A stretch of 64,000 nt of DNA from Hawksworthiomyces lignivorus (lineage: Eukaryota; Ascomycota; Sordariomycetes; Ophiostomatales; Ophiostomataceae): contig NTMA01000017.1 in the NCBI GenBank assembly GCA_002917075.1, positions 486,752 through 550,751 on the forward strand, written 5' to 3'. The position numbers were made by a program, and so were the translations under genes. The number at the start of each line of letters is the position of its first letter. The stretch's first letter is position 1. Positions 12,011 to 22,295 of the stretch are shown here, piece after piece. A model generated the notes under the pieces. The model was given only the letters and a program-made list of their open reading frames with translations. It was not told where the DNA came from and ran no database searches.

Positions 12011-14476
12011 GAGAGGTATGTATCAGATGCTAATGTCAAAATGCTTGTCCCAAGAGACAGAAGTAGAAGAAAGATGAGCTAGATAAGCGTTGAATGATGT
12101 GTAATGGAGCATTATTGCTTTGTTGCTCTGATGTTTGTTTTTCATCAACTTCTGCGTACTCTTTTTGTGTCTCGTTTTATTCCCATCTCCCTACCTCGTG
12201 CATCACGCCCTCAACTTCACTGCCCGCTCTTTTCCTCATTTGCTCGCTATCACAAGAGATACCTTGCCAAGGCAGAATTCATAATGTCTGGCATATGTTC
12301 TACACACATGCCACGTCTACCACGTCCAACGATGCTCCTGGAAATCAGTCAAATCCGGTCGCATCCTTACAACTCTGTCGTGAATGGGAGACATGCAGAC
12401 GGTCGACGACGAGACTGAAGGCAATTCAATATGCGCGTATAGCCATCTGAATATACGGAGGGAAGGGGGCACGATTTCAGCTCAAGATGAATATGCACCA
12501 CAGCTTCTTTCGGCGCCATATGTGACGAACTTCAACCAACATGGATCTCGATTGGAAGAGTAGAGAGAAGCAGGTGCCAAAGTGCGAAACAAGCCAGTTG
12601 ACGAATGCAAGAGCGCCTGTCTGTTAGAGAGCTCCTTTACGCCGAATACCTTTATTCCTTGGCAAAAGAAAACCTACCCTCTACGTATGGCGATTCTGGT
12701 TCAGTGCCCCTATGCCGAAATTCCCCTTAGGCTTTTTCACGCTTTATCTCTGTGTATTCTTTGCGGCACGTCGTTCCTCGTTCTCCCCCTACCCAGGGAA
12801 CCACATTGGCCTACCGTTCAAGCAGCAAAATGATAACCATGCAACATGCGACGGGACCGGACTATAAAGCAACACTGATCAACACAGAACAGACATACGC
12901 ACGGCACTCTATCAGTCATCTGGCAATCAAATTCTCAGAAGGAAACTTTAGGCGTTATTTTTACCTCAGCCGGGCCCACGATTAACTAGTCCTGGGATGC
13001 CTCCTACTCAGATTCATGATCGACCGTCTGACAACCCTCGCATCATTGTTTTGTCCCGAGGACCTACCCACCTTCTTGGGAAATTCGCCGATCGACAGCC
13101 TCATTCTACTCACTGGCTTTCCGTTAAATGTCTCGTCTGGACTCCTTGCTACTTTGTCAGATCATTCACTTGGCAAAATTCGAGGCTGCGGCGCTCGCCG
13201 TCAATTGTTTCTCGAGTCTCTGGCTTGACTGTTCTATTGTCTATCTTCTCGCCTTGTTAGCCCTCGTACCATTTCTGCTTCCGCTCTCCCCCAGCTACGG
13301 ATTTACAACCTCTTTACACGGCTCTTGGATTGATTGAACTGCCTTCTCCACTTGGCGGTCGTATGCGTGTGTGTGCCAGGGCCTCTGAAGTTGCATGCGC
13401 GGCCTTTGGTCCCGTCCCTGTTCCCATACACCACGTAAACCCCCTGCACGTCTCGAAGTCCTCCGCGTTTCGACCGCTAGCGGTACGGTCCCACACCCCC
13501 TTACGAGAGAAGAGCTTCTCAGAAGAAATAAGAGACAACATCGAAAAGAGCGATTGTATCGATAGATTTTCATGATTTGCTCTTCTATCTTTATTTTTTT
13601 AACTTCTTCTACTTCCCCTCCTTCCCCGTGTCGTTCTCCTTCCGCCTATCTTAATGCGTTGCACATCATTGGATTGACCCTTGGAACTTCATGTTTTCGT
13701 TCTATCTTCTCTCTTCTGTCTCAGGTCCTTCTTTAGCAAGAAAAAAAGCTAACGTCATCAGTCTGTGTGCTTTATTCTTACAAGCCCACAAAACACGCTC
13801 AGGTCCTTCTGTGCTTCTACAACAACGTTTCACCTTGCTTTGCCTTTTATCCACCTCGACTACACTTTCTCTTTTTCAGAATCTGCGCCAAGTCCTCGAT
13901 TAACGATCATCTTGCTGCAGCTCTTGTCTTGGCACGCTACATATTACCCTTCGCCAGCAGATTCAAAATCATCTATTGCGTGGCAAGCTGGGTAACATCC
14001 GTGCAGTCTTTCGCCAACCTATTGTGCTTGCGTTGTGACAATTCGTTTCGCGATTGTGCGCCGCCGGATTTAGTGCCAGAAATCGACGGTGAGGGTGTAG
14101 ACTCACCCCCTGATTCTTTTTTTCACTCGTATTTGCAACACAGGGCTTCTTCTATTTAGTCTATTTTGGCTCTCCGTTGCGTCTCCTCGTCCTTGTCCTG
14201 TTTTATAATTTTGGGCTTTATTTTCAGACAAAAGGCAGCACACCATCGCTAAGCACTTGTCTGATATATTTGAGGAGTTGAGCTTCTTAACAGATATTCA
14301 TCCATCACCGAAATTGTATCGACGATAAACGGCGAGGGTGACTAGTGTCAAGAGTTCGCGATTGGGCGGACTAGATACGACGAGACACCCTGTACAGTGT
14401 TTACCAGACGCCAAGCTGGAAAAGCTCTAAACAGTGAAAGATTCGACGTGACCACCAGATAAATCAACTACCCAGA
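12011..14476 (+). other. putative long 5' leader or upstream region of the WOPR gene
   Basis: There is no supportable gene here. Several ATG-started short frames lie on the plus strand (for example 12,094-12,450 and 13,767-14,159) and would act as upstream ORFs if the region is transcribed. Whether it is leader or ordinary intergenic DNA cannot be told from sequence alone. Confidence 0.35.
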
Positions 14477-16060
14477 ATGGCGACGCAGAAACACCCAATG
14501 GAGACTTACCATGGTATGGTCCGGACGCCCGCTGATGCCATCAAGCTCTTCGAAGCTTGCAGGCTAGGCTTGTTGCCACGCGTGCAACGGAGGTTGTCTG
14601 AAAAGGAGCGACAAGCTATTCGGTCCGGTTCCGTTTTCGTCTGGGATGAGAGAGAAGCAGGAATGCGCCGCTGGACGGATGGTAAATCATGGAGCGCAAG
14701 CCGTGTATCCGGCAGTTTCTTGACATATCGGGAAATGGAGGGCAAACGAGGTGGTGGCTTCAATACTATGCGCCGTGTTTCCGGAAAGACACCAGATTCC
14801 TCGGGTCGGGGGAGCGATGAGGATCAGGACGAGGCTGAGCCAGACGGTTATCGGTATAAAGCGGACGGCCTCATGAAACAGTCTTTCAGCATTACCACAT
14901 CCAGCGGCCAACACCTCCATCTGATTTCATATTATGCAAGACCTGCCCCCGGCGAACCCGAGTTACCTCAGCCGACTTCCGACCCGAGTCTACGTAGCGT
15001 TGTTCCGATCAAGGGGATGTATCCCGAGTCAAGCTTAAGCGACAATACACCCATCACAGCTGTAACTCGCGTGCCGATAGCACAGCAACATCCTCATCAA
15101 CCGCCACAATACGCTCATCACCCTCCGCCGCCGCCATTGTCCACCGGTGGAGGCCCGCACCACCAAGCATATCCTCCATATAACAACCAACAAGGCTACT
15201 CGTGGCCCCCATCGCCCATTGCAACACCACCTTATAACCACCACTACACAACTGCTTCTTCTTCTTACCCTGCACAGCAGCAGCAGCAGCAGGCACCACC
15301 ACAGGGCCATTATTCTCGAACGCCACCACCGCCTCCGGGCTACTATTCAAGTCAACAAACGCAGCTTCCGCCAGCTCCTTATAGCGGCGGCCCTCTACCA
15401 CCTTCAGCACAACACGAGCGTGTGTCCCTGCCGCCGCCGCAACCGACCGCACCGTCGAGGACAACGCCACCTGCTCATTCACCTTATGGCCAATCGGCCT
15501 CTTCAAGTCACCATCCGTCAAACTCTCCGCGATCAACTTACCGCCAACCACCGCCAATATTGCCGCCGGTGTCTTCGTCAGCAGGGCCATCGTCGTATCA
15601 GACCCCTCCAGGCTCAAGAAGCAACTTGCCGCCGGTGTCGCAAGGACCTCTGCCAGCACTATCGGCGACAACGACATTTGTCACCGCCCCGCCGAATTCC
15701 GGCGCAGCGCTTACACCTCCATATCAGCAGCAAAAACCATACTCGGCTTATTCAGATGTGTATTCTAATGGAACCTCACCGAACTCGAGCGGAAACAAAG
15801 CAAGCCTATCGGCCTTGTTGCATCCGACGCCGACTAGCTCCGAGCCGAACAGCGCCAATGCTGGAAGTACGAACAGCGCCAATAGCTCACCACGTCACCT
15901 TAACCCTCCGCCGCTCTCGGGCGCAGGGGCAGTAGGTGCAGGCAGCGGCGCTGCTGGCGGAGCCCCCCTGTCATTAGTTCCCCAGCAGTTCTTGCAGCCA
16001 GCACCATCAGGCGAAGACTCACGAGCGCTATCACGGCTAGACAAGAAATTTTCGATTTAG
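14477..16060 (+). CDS. WOPR-domain (Gti1/Pac2 family) transcription factor, Pac2-like
   Basis: A DNA-binding regulator of the fungal Wor1/Ryp1/Sge1/Gti1/Pac2 superfamily, whose members control morphological switching, sexual development and virulence programmes. The 527-residue protein is one intronless ORF. The first half of the WOPR domain spans about residues 8-92, with the hallmarks LFEACRLGLLPRVQRRLSEK, GSVFVWDE, RWTDGKSWS and SGSFLTYREME. The second half spans about 127-160 (YKADGLMKQSFSI, LHLISYY). The remainder is Pro/Gln/Ser-rich and probably disordered, as usual for the family. The start gives MATQKHP directly before METYHG; Met8 is a possible alternative start. The near-N-terminal position of the domain and its wording look more like Pac2 than Wor1/Ryp1, but the paralogue is my inference. 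The upstream region is exceptionally long (14 kb without a gene). Confidence 0.93.
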   Translation: MATQKHPMETYHGMVRTPADAIKLFEACRLGLLPRVQRRLSEKERQAIRSGSVFVWDEREAGMRRWTDGKSWSASRVSGSFLTYREMEGKRGGGFNTMRRVSGKTPDSSGRGSDEDQDEAEPDGYRYKADGLMKQSFSITTSSGQHLHLISYYARPAPGEPELPQPTSDPSLRSVVPIKGMYPESSLSDNTPITAVTRVPIAQQHPHQPPQYAHHPPPPPLSTGGGPHHQAYPPYNNQQGYSWPPSPIATPPYNHHYTTASSSYPAQQQQQQAPPQGHYSRTPPPPPGYYSSQQTQLPPAPYSGGPLPPSAQHERVSLPPPQPTAPSRTTPPAHSPYGQSASSSHHPSNSPRSTYRQPPPILPPVSSSAGPSSYQTPPGSRSNLPPVSQGPLPALSATTTFVTAPPNSGAALTPPYQQQKPYSAYSDVYSNGTSPNSSGNKASLSALLHPTPTSSEPNSANAGSTNSANSSPRHLNPPPLSGAGAVGAGSGAAGGAPLSLVPQQFLQPAPSGEDSRALSRLDKKFSI

Positions 16061-19000
16061 ATGAGGTGTTGACATTTTCGGATTGACTTTTTGAGGGCGA
16101 TTTCTCACATTGTTCTCATTTGGCTTTGGTTTGGACATCCTTGGGCAACTTACATGCCATTGGCGGATGGTAACTTTTTATTTTTGGGAAATAAAGGATG
16201 GTACATATACGAAACTTGGGAGCCGGGAAAGGATTTGGCATCTGAGGAAACCAATACGGTTTTCTTTGCGTCTTGTTGTTTCGTTCTGCATGGGGCGGCG
16301 CAGCGTTGACAGATTAGAACTATATATATCCGTGGAGTTCTATTTTTATTATGTACAGTTCATATCTCTTGTGTATATATTATACATGTACTTGTGTGTG
16401 CGTGTGTACTTTTTGATGTACGAATTTTTTTTTCCCCTGTGGTTCTGGCGTGTTTGGAGCGGTTGGACAAAGAACGAATACATGGATCTTGATTCTATAA
16501 GACACAAGCAAATTTCTCTATGGCAAGAGCAGCTTTCTATTGTGCAATTAGAAATGCAAGCTAGAGACCAGAATACTCGACCCAACAATTGCTAGGCAAG
16601 TGATGCTTTATATGCTCCAGTATCTAAAAGCTGGGGATATTCCAGTATAAAGCTCATTCGGTTTAGGATAGTTTCTAGATTTGTAGCGTCGACGAATAGT
16701 TCAAACAGCTATTCCAAGACATTCAGTCAAGCTGCCTGCTTGGTAGACGTCGATAACTACAGGTAGTGGAAGCAATCATTCCAGAGATCTCCGATGGAAG
16801 TAAGAGACGGGAAGTACGATAGGAATGTACAACACTAAATCATTACCAGGGTGCCGAGGGAAGACCACAAGATTCTTTCAGGGCTGGTCATATTGTTTCT
16901 TGCCGATTGCATATGAGAGATCTGTGCCGAAGTTGCAAAGCCGCCATATATTGAACGACCGAGCATAACGTATGCAAAGTCAGCCCCTCCTTGGATTTGC
17001 ATCTTACCATCTACGCACCTACCTTCTTATTTATAGATTACTGCGAGGACGTTCTGGAGTCTGCCGGCATGCAGTTGGCGACAGGAGCGACCTGCCAGCG
17101 GAATAAAATACGTGTCTATTTAAGAAAAGAGTGCAACAGTGGCTTCGGCACAGAGAAGCACCTTGCCTCCTGTCTACGCCTCTGCCATCCCCATGCCCTT
17201 TCAAGGTATCTACATGTAGTCTAGCTATGCAGAACTAATAAATTTGATTTTGTTCAATCACTTGCGGCGCGTCAAGCCTCTCGATATAGAATGACTTATG
17301 CGTCCCACCTCCCGTTTTCAGGCATTTAACGAAAAGGTTTGCTTTTGAGACACGGTCAAATCAGGCACGCTTTCAGCAAAGTTTGAGACTTTTTAAATTT
17401 TTTTTTAGTAATTTGCAGTGCTTTCTGTATATGCTGGTATGTTTTTTACATTCTATTTTTGTATTCTCCGTTGGTGGTCGAATTTCGTTGGTTTTGGTCA
17501 AATAATTGCAAATATTGTTTGATTTCGATTAACATTTCTACGAGTCTTTTTGCTGTTTTCGCCAAACACTGGCTTGATTCCGTTTAAACTTTATATAGAG
17601 CCTATTTTATATTGTATCAGAGATCCTAGAATAAAAACACAAGAATCTACACCATCTAAGCTGGCTATATGATCACGGTCTGGCATCGATGCTTGAGAGA
17701 CGCAATTAATACTCTGCCAATGTACTCTGTAGAATTTGGACCGATGTCGTATACTTTCCTATTTGGGACATAATTTGGACCACAACAGCCCCACATCATG
17801 TGACAAAACACGTCGCTGCGACAGTTTGCGTGCGCGCCTGCTCCCAGCTGTCCCGAGTCGCGAATCTCCCATCTCCTAAAGGATGCACACCCTCACACTC
17901 AATGCAAATACACAAGAGAGAGCTCATTACCGCCACACGAGTTTCATGACACGTGCACAAACGGTGAAATGTACCAAAGTCAATTTTGAGATTGTTCCTC
18001 GGGTTTCTATCGTCGAAAGCCTCTACAAGTCTACACGTGTTTTTGGACAGGACGGTAGCTGGCTGCAGCCAGACCAGACGGAAGCAACGGTCAAAGAACA
18101 TTGCACAAAGAAAGATACACAGTTTCCTTCAGCAGCCAGACATTGCGTGACACTGGGCAGGGTCCAAGATATTGACGTTCAATTATTAGAGCTGTTACTC
18201 TGCCACGCGCTGCGAAAGCTTCTTTGTGAATACTCTACGAAGAAAACCAAGTCAAGATCAATGAAAAAGGCACGCGACGTGTTGTTGTTGGGCGGTATCA
18301 CACACACGCAAAAAAAAAAAAAAAACCAGAACGAAGAAGGGAGTAAGCACCAAAAGTTTTCTGGGCAAGATACAAAAGGACGGGACTGCTTGTGACACGT
18401 TCGCCGCCACAAGCTGGTTGGTCTGACAAGGTCCCATGACCAATGATCGACAACTAGGCGTCAACGAGAGAAATAAAAGAGGAGAAGTGGGAAAGAGGCA
18501 AGAAAAGAAAAGCGAATGAACAATAGGCAAACTTTATTGTAGAAGATTATGTGTGATACTCGTAGTCTACGTGGACGAAGTCCAAGGAAAGCTGGTAGAC
18601 AACACGCAAAGATATGAAAAGAAAAGAGAGTAAGCCTATATTGGTAGCTTGGAAGAGAATGCCTTGAGAGGGATTCGATTAGATAATGAAAATACGGAAG
18701 AATAGGATGGAGGACAAAGCGTGAAATAAAACGAGATTGGACAAAGGAAGAAATGAGAAAAGAAACAAGCGAGGAACGTATGATTTCGTGGTCACAAAGT
18801 GGAAAAGAGTTGGGCAAACGTTGGGGGACGAGAGACGGCAGATTCTTTGATATGTGTCTGTTACAATTTTGGTTTGTTGTGGTCGGGCAGCCAATCAGCA
18901 GACGGAGCCTGGTAAGATAATAAAGGGAGCAAAAGAGAATTAATATGCGTGTGAGAAACAGATTGGGTACAAAAAGGGGAAAAGTCACAGATGGCAGACT

Positions 19001-19090
19001 TGGCAGCTAGGGGCAGCCTGGATTGTGGAATGAAGGCGACGAAGTAGCGAGGAAAAACGTTTCGTTCGTCGCCTTCCGCTCTTCTGCTGA

Positions 19091-19137
19091 TCCTCTTTTT
19101 TCTTTCTTTTTCTTTTCCCTTTTCCCTTTTCCCTCTT
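19091..19137 (+). repeat. 47-nt uninterrupted polypyrimidine tract with TTTTCCC repeats
   Basis: Every base on the plus strand is C or T, with three tandem TTTTCCC units near the right end. Long homopyrimidine-homopurine tracts of this kind can adopt triplex (H-DNA) structure and often occur near fungal promoters. No coding start follows closely. Confidence 0.8.
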
Positions 19138-20184
19138 GTTATCTCACCCACTAAAATTGCGGCTTTGGTGTGTTGGCCAATACGCTAAGCCATAGGGTGT
19201 GGCGCTGCCTCCCACCTTTGCGAGTCGCACGCTCACCGCAAGATACACAAGAACCCGTGCATATCTTATATACGTACTCGTATCTGCCGTGGAGGCTTCT
19301 TTGCTGCAGGCGTGACCTGGCTGCTCTGCAACTCGCAGAATTCATACCTAAATATTTCCATCCTTGCCGATCGAACTATTCACATCTCTCTGAACTCGAC
19401 TGATCAATGACTTCTGATATGGTTGATTGTTGCCAGCGCGCGCCCAGAGAGTGCCTGCCTCGAAACATCGCGTCTTTCCCTCCGAAGCGGCGTGAGCCAT
19501 TACAAACCTGAGAAAGACTTGCCGTGTGGCTTGTGCGTACGTGTAGAGATGGCAACACGGAGCGAAATAAGACGGAGAAAGTCGTGAAACATGAAATCTT
19601 GAGAACCAGAGACGTGAAACACCATACCAAATATGGTACGGCATGCAAGGGGCGCTGACGGCCGCGACCAGGAAAAAAAAAGTCACATATTATTCATGCA
19701 CCAGTGAGGAACCGGTTTGCGTGTATTCATTGATTGCCAGCGAGATGGAAAGGACTGAACAACTGTCGCCGAAACCATGCTGTATTATATTAATACGTGA
19801 CATAAACGAGGGTGCAAAACACTCGCATCCGCTCAGGCAGAGCTCGAGAACTGAGAAGTATTACACCGTCTGCGCTACGAATGGGGTTTTTATTTATTCT
19901 GCTGGAGTTTGTTTTATTTTGCATATGTGTACGAGCACCTCGCATCGTCATTTCCCTTCTAAGCCAATCTCAGGTCCAGCGCCTAGTAGTATGTCGTAGC
20001 GAGTCGGCTGTTGAACGAGTGTGAAAGAGGGAGGGAGAGACGAAGAGGCTGGAAAAGGCCCGTTTTATTGACGCGACTGGAAATATGCGTATTATTTTGT
20101 TATCGCAACTTCTGTTGTTATTAGTTTTGAAATATTCCTATTTCAGCTAAGGAGCTTGGGCCACCCGCTGCCGGCGCCAGCATG

Positions 20185-20216
20185 CAAGCAAGTAAGCAAG
20201 CAAGCAAGCAGGCAAG
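20185..20216. repeat. AAGC-type tetranucleotide repeat
   Basis: Imperfect tandem GCAA/AAGC units, with interruptions such as GTAAGC and GGCAAGC. Intergenic simple sequence. Confidence 0.8.
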
Positions 20217-20245
20217 CTTCAACAGTGCACGCTTTTCCCCCTCTT

Positions 20246-20285
20246 GGGGGGGGGGGGGGGGGGGTTCTGGTGCTTCCCCCCCCCC
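20246..20285. repeat. G19 run followed by C10 run
   Basis: Nineteen consecutive G (20,246-20,264), an 11-nt spacer, then ten consecutive C (20,276-20,285). It could form a G-quadruplex or a G:C hairpin. Run lengths may be unreliable, because homopolymers of this size are hard to sequence. Confidence 0.75.
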
Positions 20286-20781
20286 TCCCTCCCACGTTCC
20301 TTCGACCATAGTCACTCGCTCTGCGCTCTCCTTCCTCTTTCCCCAGCGCGTCCTCTCGAGTTCCTTGCGCCTTCCTCCCCGCCTGTCATTCCTTGCGGCC
20401 CCTCCAGCAGGTCACAGTGTCACTGGTTGGTTGGTTGGCGATCGTTACTCCGCTATAATCCAACATACCCAGGAAACTGAATAAAACAAAAATACATTGC
20501 TTGGTAAAAGTTAAGGTCGGCAAGCCGCCCGGCCCCAGTAACCCAAAAGGCCGCTAATAATGCGCGTGCGTGTGATTTACGAATTTATTATGGAAGTGTC
20601 TATTTTTTCCCTTGGGCACTGGCTAACAGCCCCCCCCCCTAGTCGTTTTGTATGTACACTATTTTTTTTTTTATTCCGCAAAATAAAATAAAATAAAAAT
20701 AACAGACCGAAAAAAATGACCACCACCACCACCGCTACTACCAGGAAGCACTTACTGATTGCGCCGCGACCCCCGCTCCCA

Positions 20782-20788
20782 TATATAA
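20782..20788 (+). promoter_or_regulatory. TATA box of histone H1
   Basis: A TATATAA element stands about 265 bp before the H1 ATG. It is followed by a CT-rich stretch (about 20,815-20,940) in which transcription probably starts. Spacing and context fit a strong TATA-driven fungal promoter; the start site itself is not shown by the sequence. Confidence 0.6.
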
Positions 20789-21053
20789 ACAACCCGCCCA
20801 GCAGAGCGCGCATGTTCACCCTCTCCCTCCCCCCGATGCTTTTCTCTTCTCCTCTTCTCTCCTCCTCTCTCTCTTCTTCTCTTTTCTTTTGCTTATTCTA
20901 ATTCTATTTTCGATTCTCTCTCTCTTTCTCCAATAACTGAATTGGATCCATCATTTTCGAACTCTTTCCTACCAAATTAAGTAAAAGGGAATCCCGAGCG
21001 ATTTCATCGTTTCAACTCTTATTTTCAATCACCTCTTTTCACCAACTCTAAAA

Positions 21054-22295
21054 ATGCCTCCCAAGAAGACTGAAGGTGCCTCTGCGCCCAAGTCCAAGCC
21101 GTCTCATGCTTCCTACCAGGTTTGTTTATACCGAGCCCTTTTTACGTCATAAATTATTTTTTGCGATCGCGAATGAGATCGTTTGCGACAGGCGATAGCT
21201 TAATGCGGTGCAGTTCTGGTTTGCTGACATTGGCGCATTAGGACATGATCACTCAAGCGATTGTTACGGTAAATAGCAGCCCGATCTTCCAATTTTTCTT
21301 TTCTTCTGTCAATAGCGCACTTTTATTTCATGCATTTGCAATTGATTGCGCGCCCTCCTTTATCATTGCATTCCTTTTTATCGCACGCGTTCCCCTTTCT
21401 TTTTGGGTCTCTATCATCTTGCGATTTGACTGCGACAGTGCCACGTCGCGATGAAAGGGAAATCGATGCGCCACGTCACGCCACCCCTCCCCTTCTTCTC
21501 ACTCCCATTTGCTCCAAACGTGATACATGTTGCCGTCTTAAGCACTTTTGGTTGTTGGCATGGACTAATGCGATTTCTATGTAAATAGCTTAAGGACCGC
21601 AATGGCTCTAGGTAAGCATTTCTCTCGCGCCGTATATATATATTTTCTGTTTCTGCCCAAACATTTGTCTAATACTTGTCGCAGCCGGCAATCGCTGAAG
21701 AAGTTTGTCAAGGCAAACAACAACCTGTCTGTCACCGACGCCATGTTTGACTCTCTGTTCAACAAGGCTCTGCGCGCTGGCGTCGAGAAGGGCATCTTTG
21801 AGCAGCCCAAGGGTATGTTTGCTCGCCTCAAGCTTTCATGCATATGGAATCTGTGCTGATATTGTCCCAAGGTGCCTCTGGTGGTACCAAGCTGGCCAAG
21901 AAGGCCGCCGTGAAGAAGGAGAGCGACAAGGTGAAGAAGCCTGCTGTCAAGAAGGACGCCAAGAAGCCCGCGGCCAAGAAGGAGACCAAGAAGCCTGCTG
22001 CCCCTAAGAAGGAGGGCGAGAAGAAGAAGGCTGCTCCTAAGAAGGAGACCAAGGAGAAGAAGGCTGCGCCGAAGAAGGTATGTCGAATTCATTGTGCTTT
22101 CCCACGTTCCCGTGCGACGTGCCCGAGTCTAACGAGTATCCCGCCCAGGCCTCCGCGGATAAGTCCAAGGCCCCAGCCAGCAAGCCCAAGGCCAGCAAGG
22201 TCACCAAGCCTGCCGCCAAGAAGGCAGCAGCGCCCAAGAAGGCGGCCCCGAAGAAGGCGGCAGCAAAGAAGGAGAAGCCGGCTGAGTCGGCATAA
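21054..22295 (+). CDS. linker histone H1
   Basis: Binds linker DNA at the nucleosome entry/exit site and compacts chromatin. My spliced model has six exons: 21054-21119, 21242-21268, 21589-21611, 21685-21812, 21872-22077 and 22149-22295. They sum to 597 nt (198 residues) with phase kept at every join. A short basic N-terminus (MPPKKTEGAS) leads into the winged-helix globular domain at about residues 20-85, with the signatures DMITQAIV, LKDRNGSSRQSLKKFVKANN and AMFDSLFNKALRAGVEKG. A long Lys/Ala/Pro tail follows. Introns begin GT and end AG and range from 59 to 320 nt. Exons 2 and 3 are only 27 and 23 nt. An ACGCGT word lies in intron 2 (21,385-21,390). This appears to be the usual single H1 of a filamentous ascomycete. 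Confidence 0.95.

Larger units (their letters stand above)
16061..21053. other. intergenic DNA between the WOPR gene and histone H1
   Basis: About 5 kb with no supportable gene. It includes the WOPR 3' region (AT-rich, to about 16,600), a purine-rich plus strand at about 18,450-18,800, a pure pyrimidine tract at 19,091-19,137, an AAGC-type repeat at about 20,185-20,216, a G19 run with a nearby C10 run, and the H1 promoter. The longest frames here (17,883-18,395 + and 18,461-18,988 -) are low-complexity and resemble no known protein. Confidence 0.6.

Noticed and set aside
15054..15677. 207-codon minus-strand frame inside the WOPR gene
   Set aside because: It lies opposite the Pro/Gln-rich repeat region and is low complexity without a domain.
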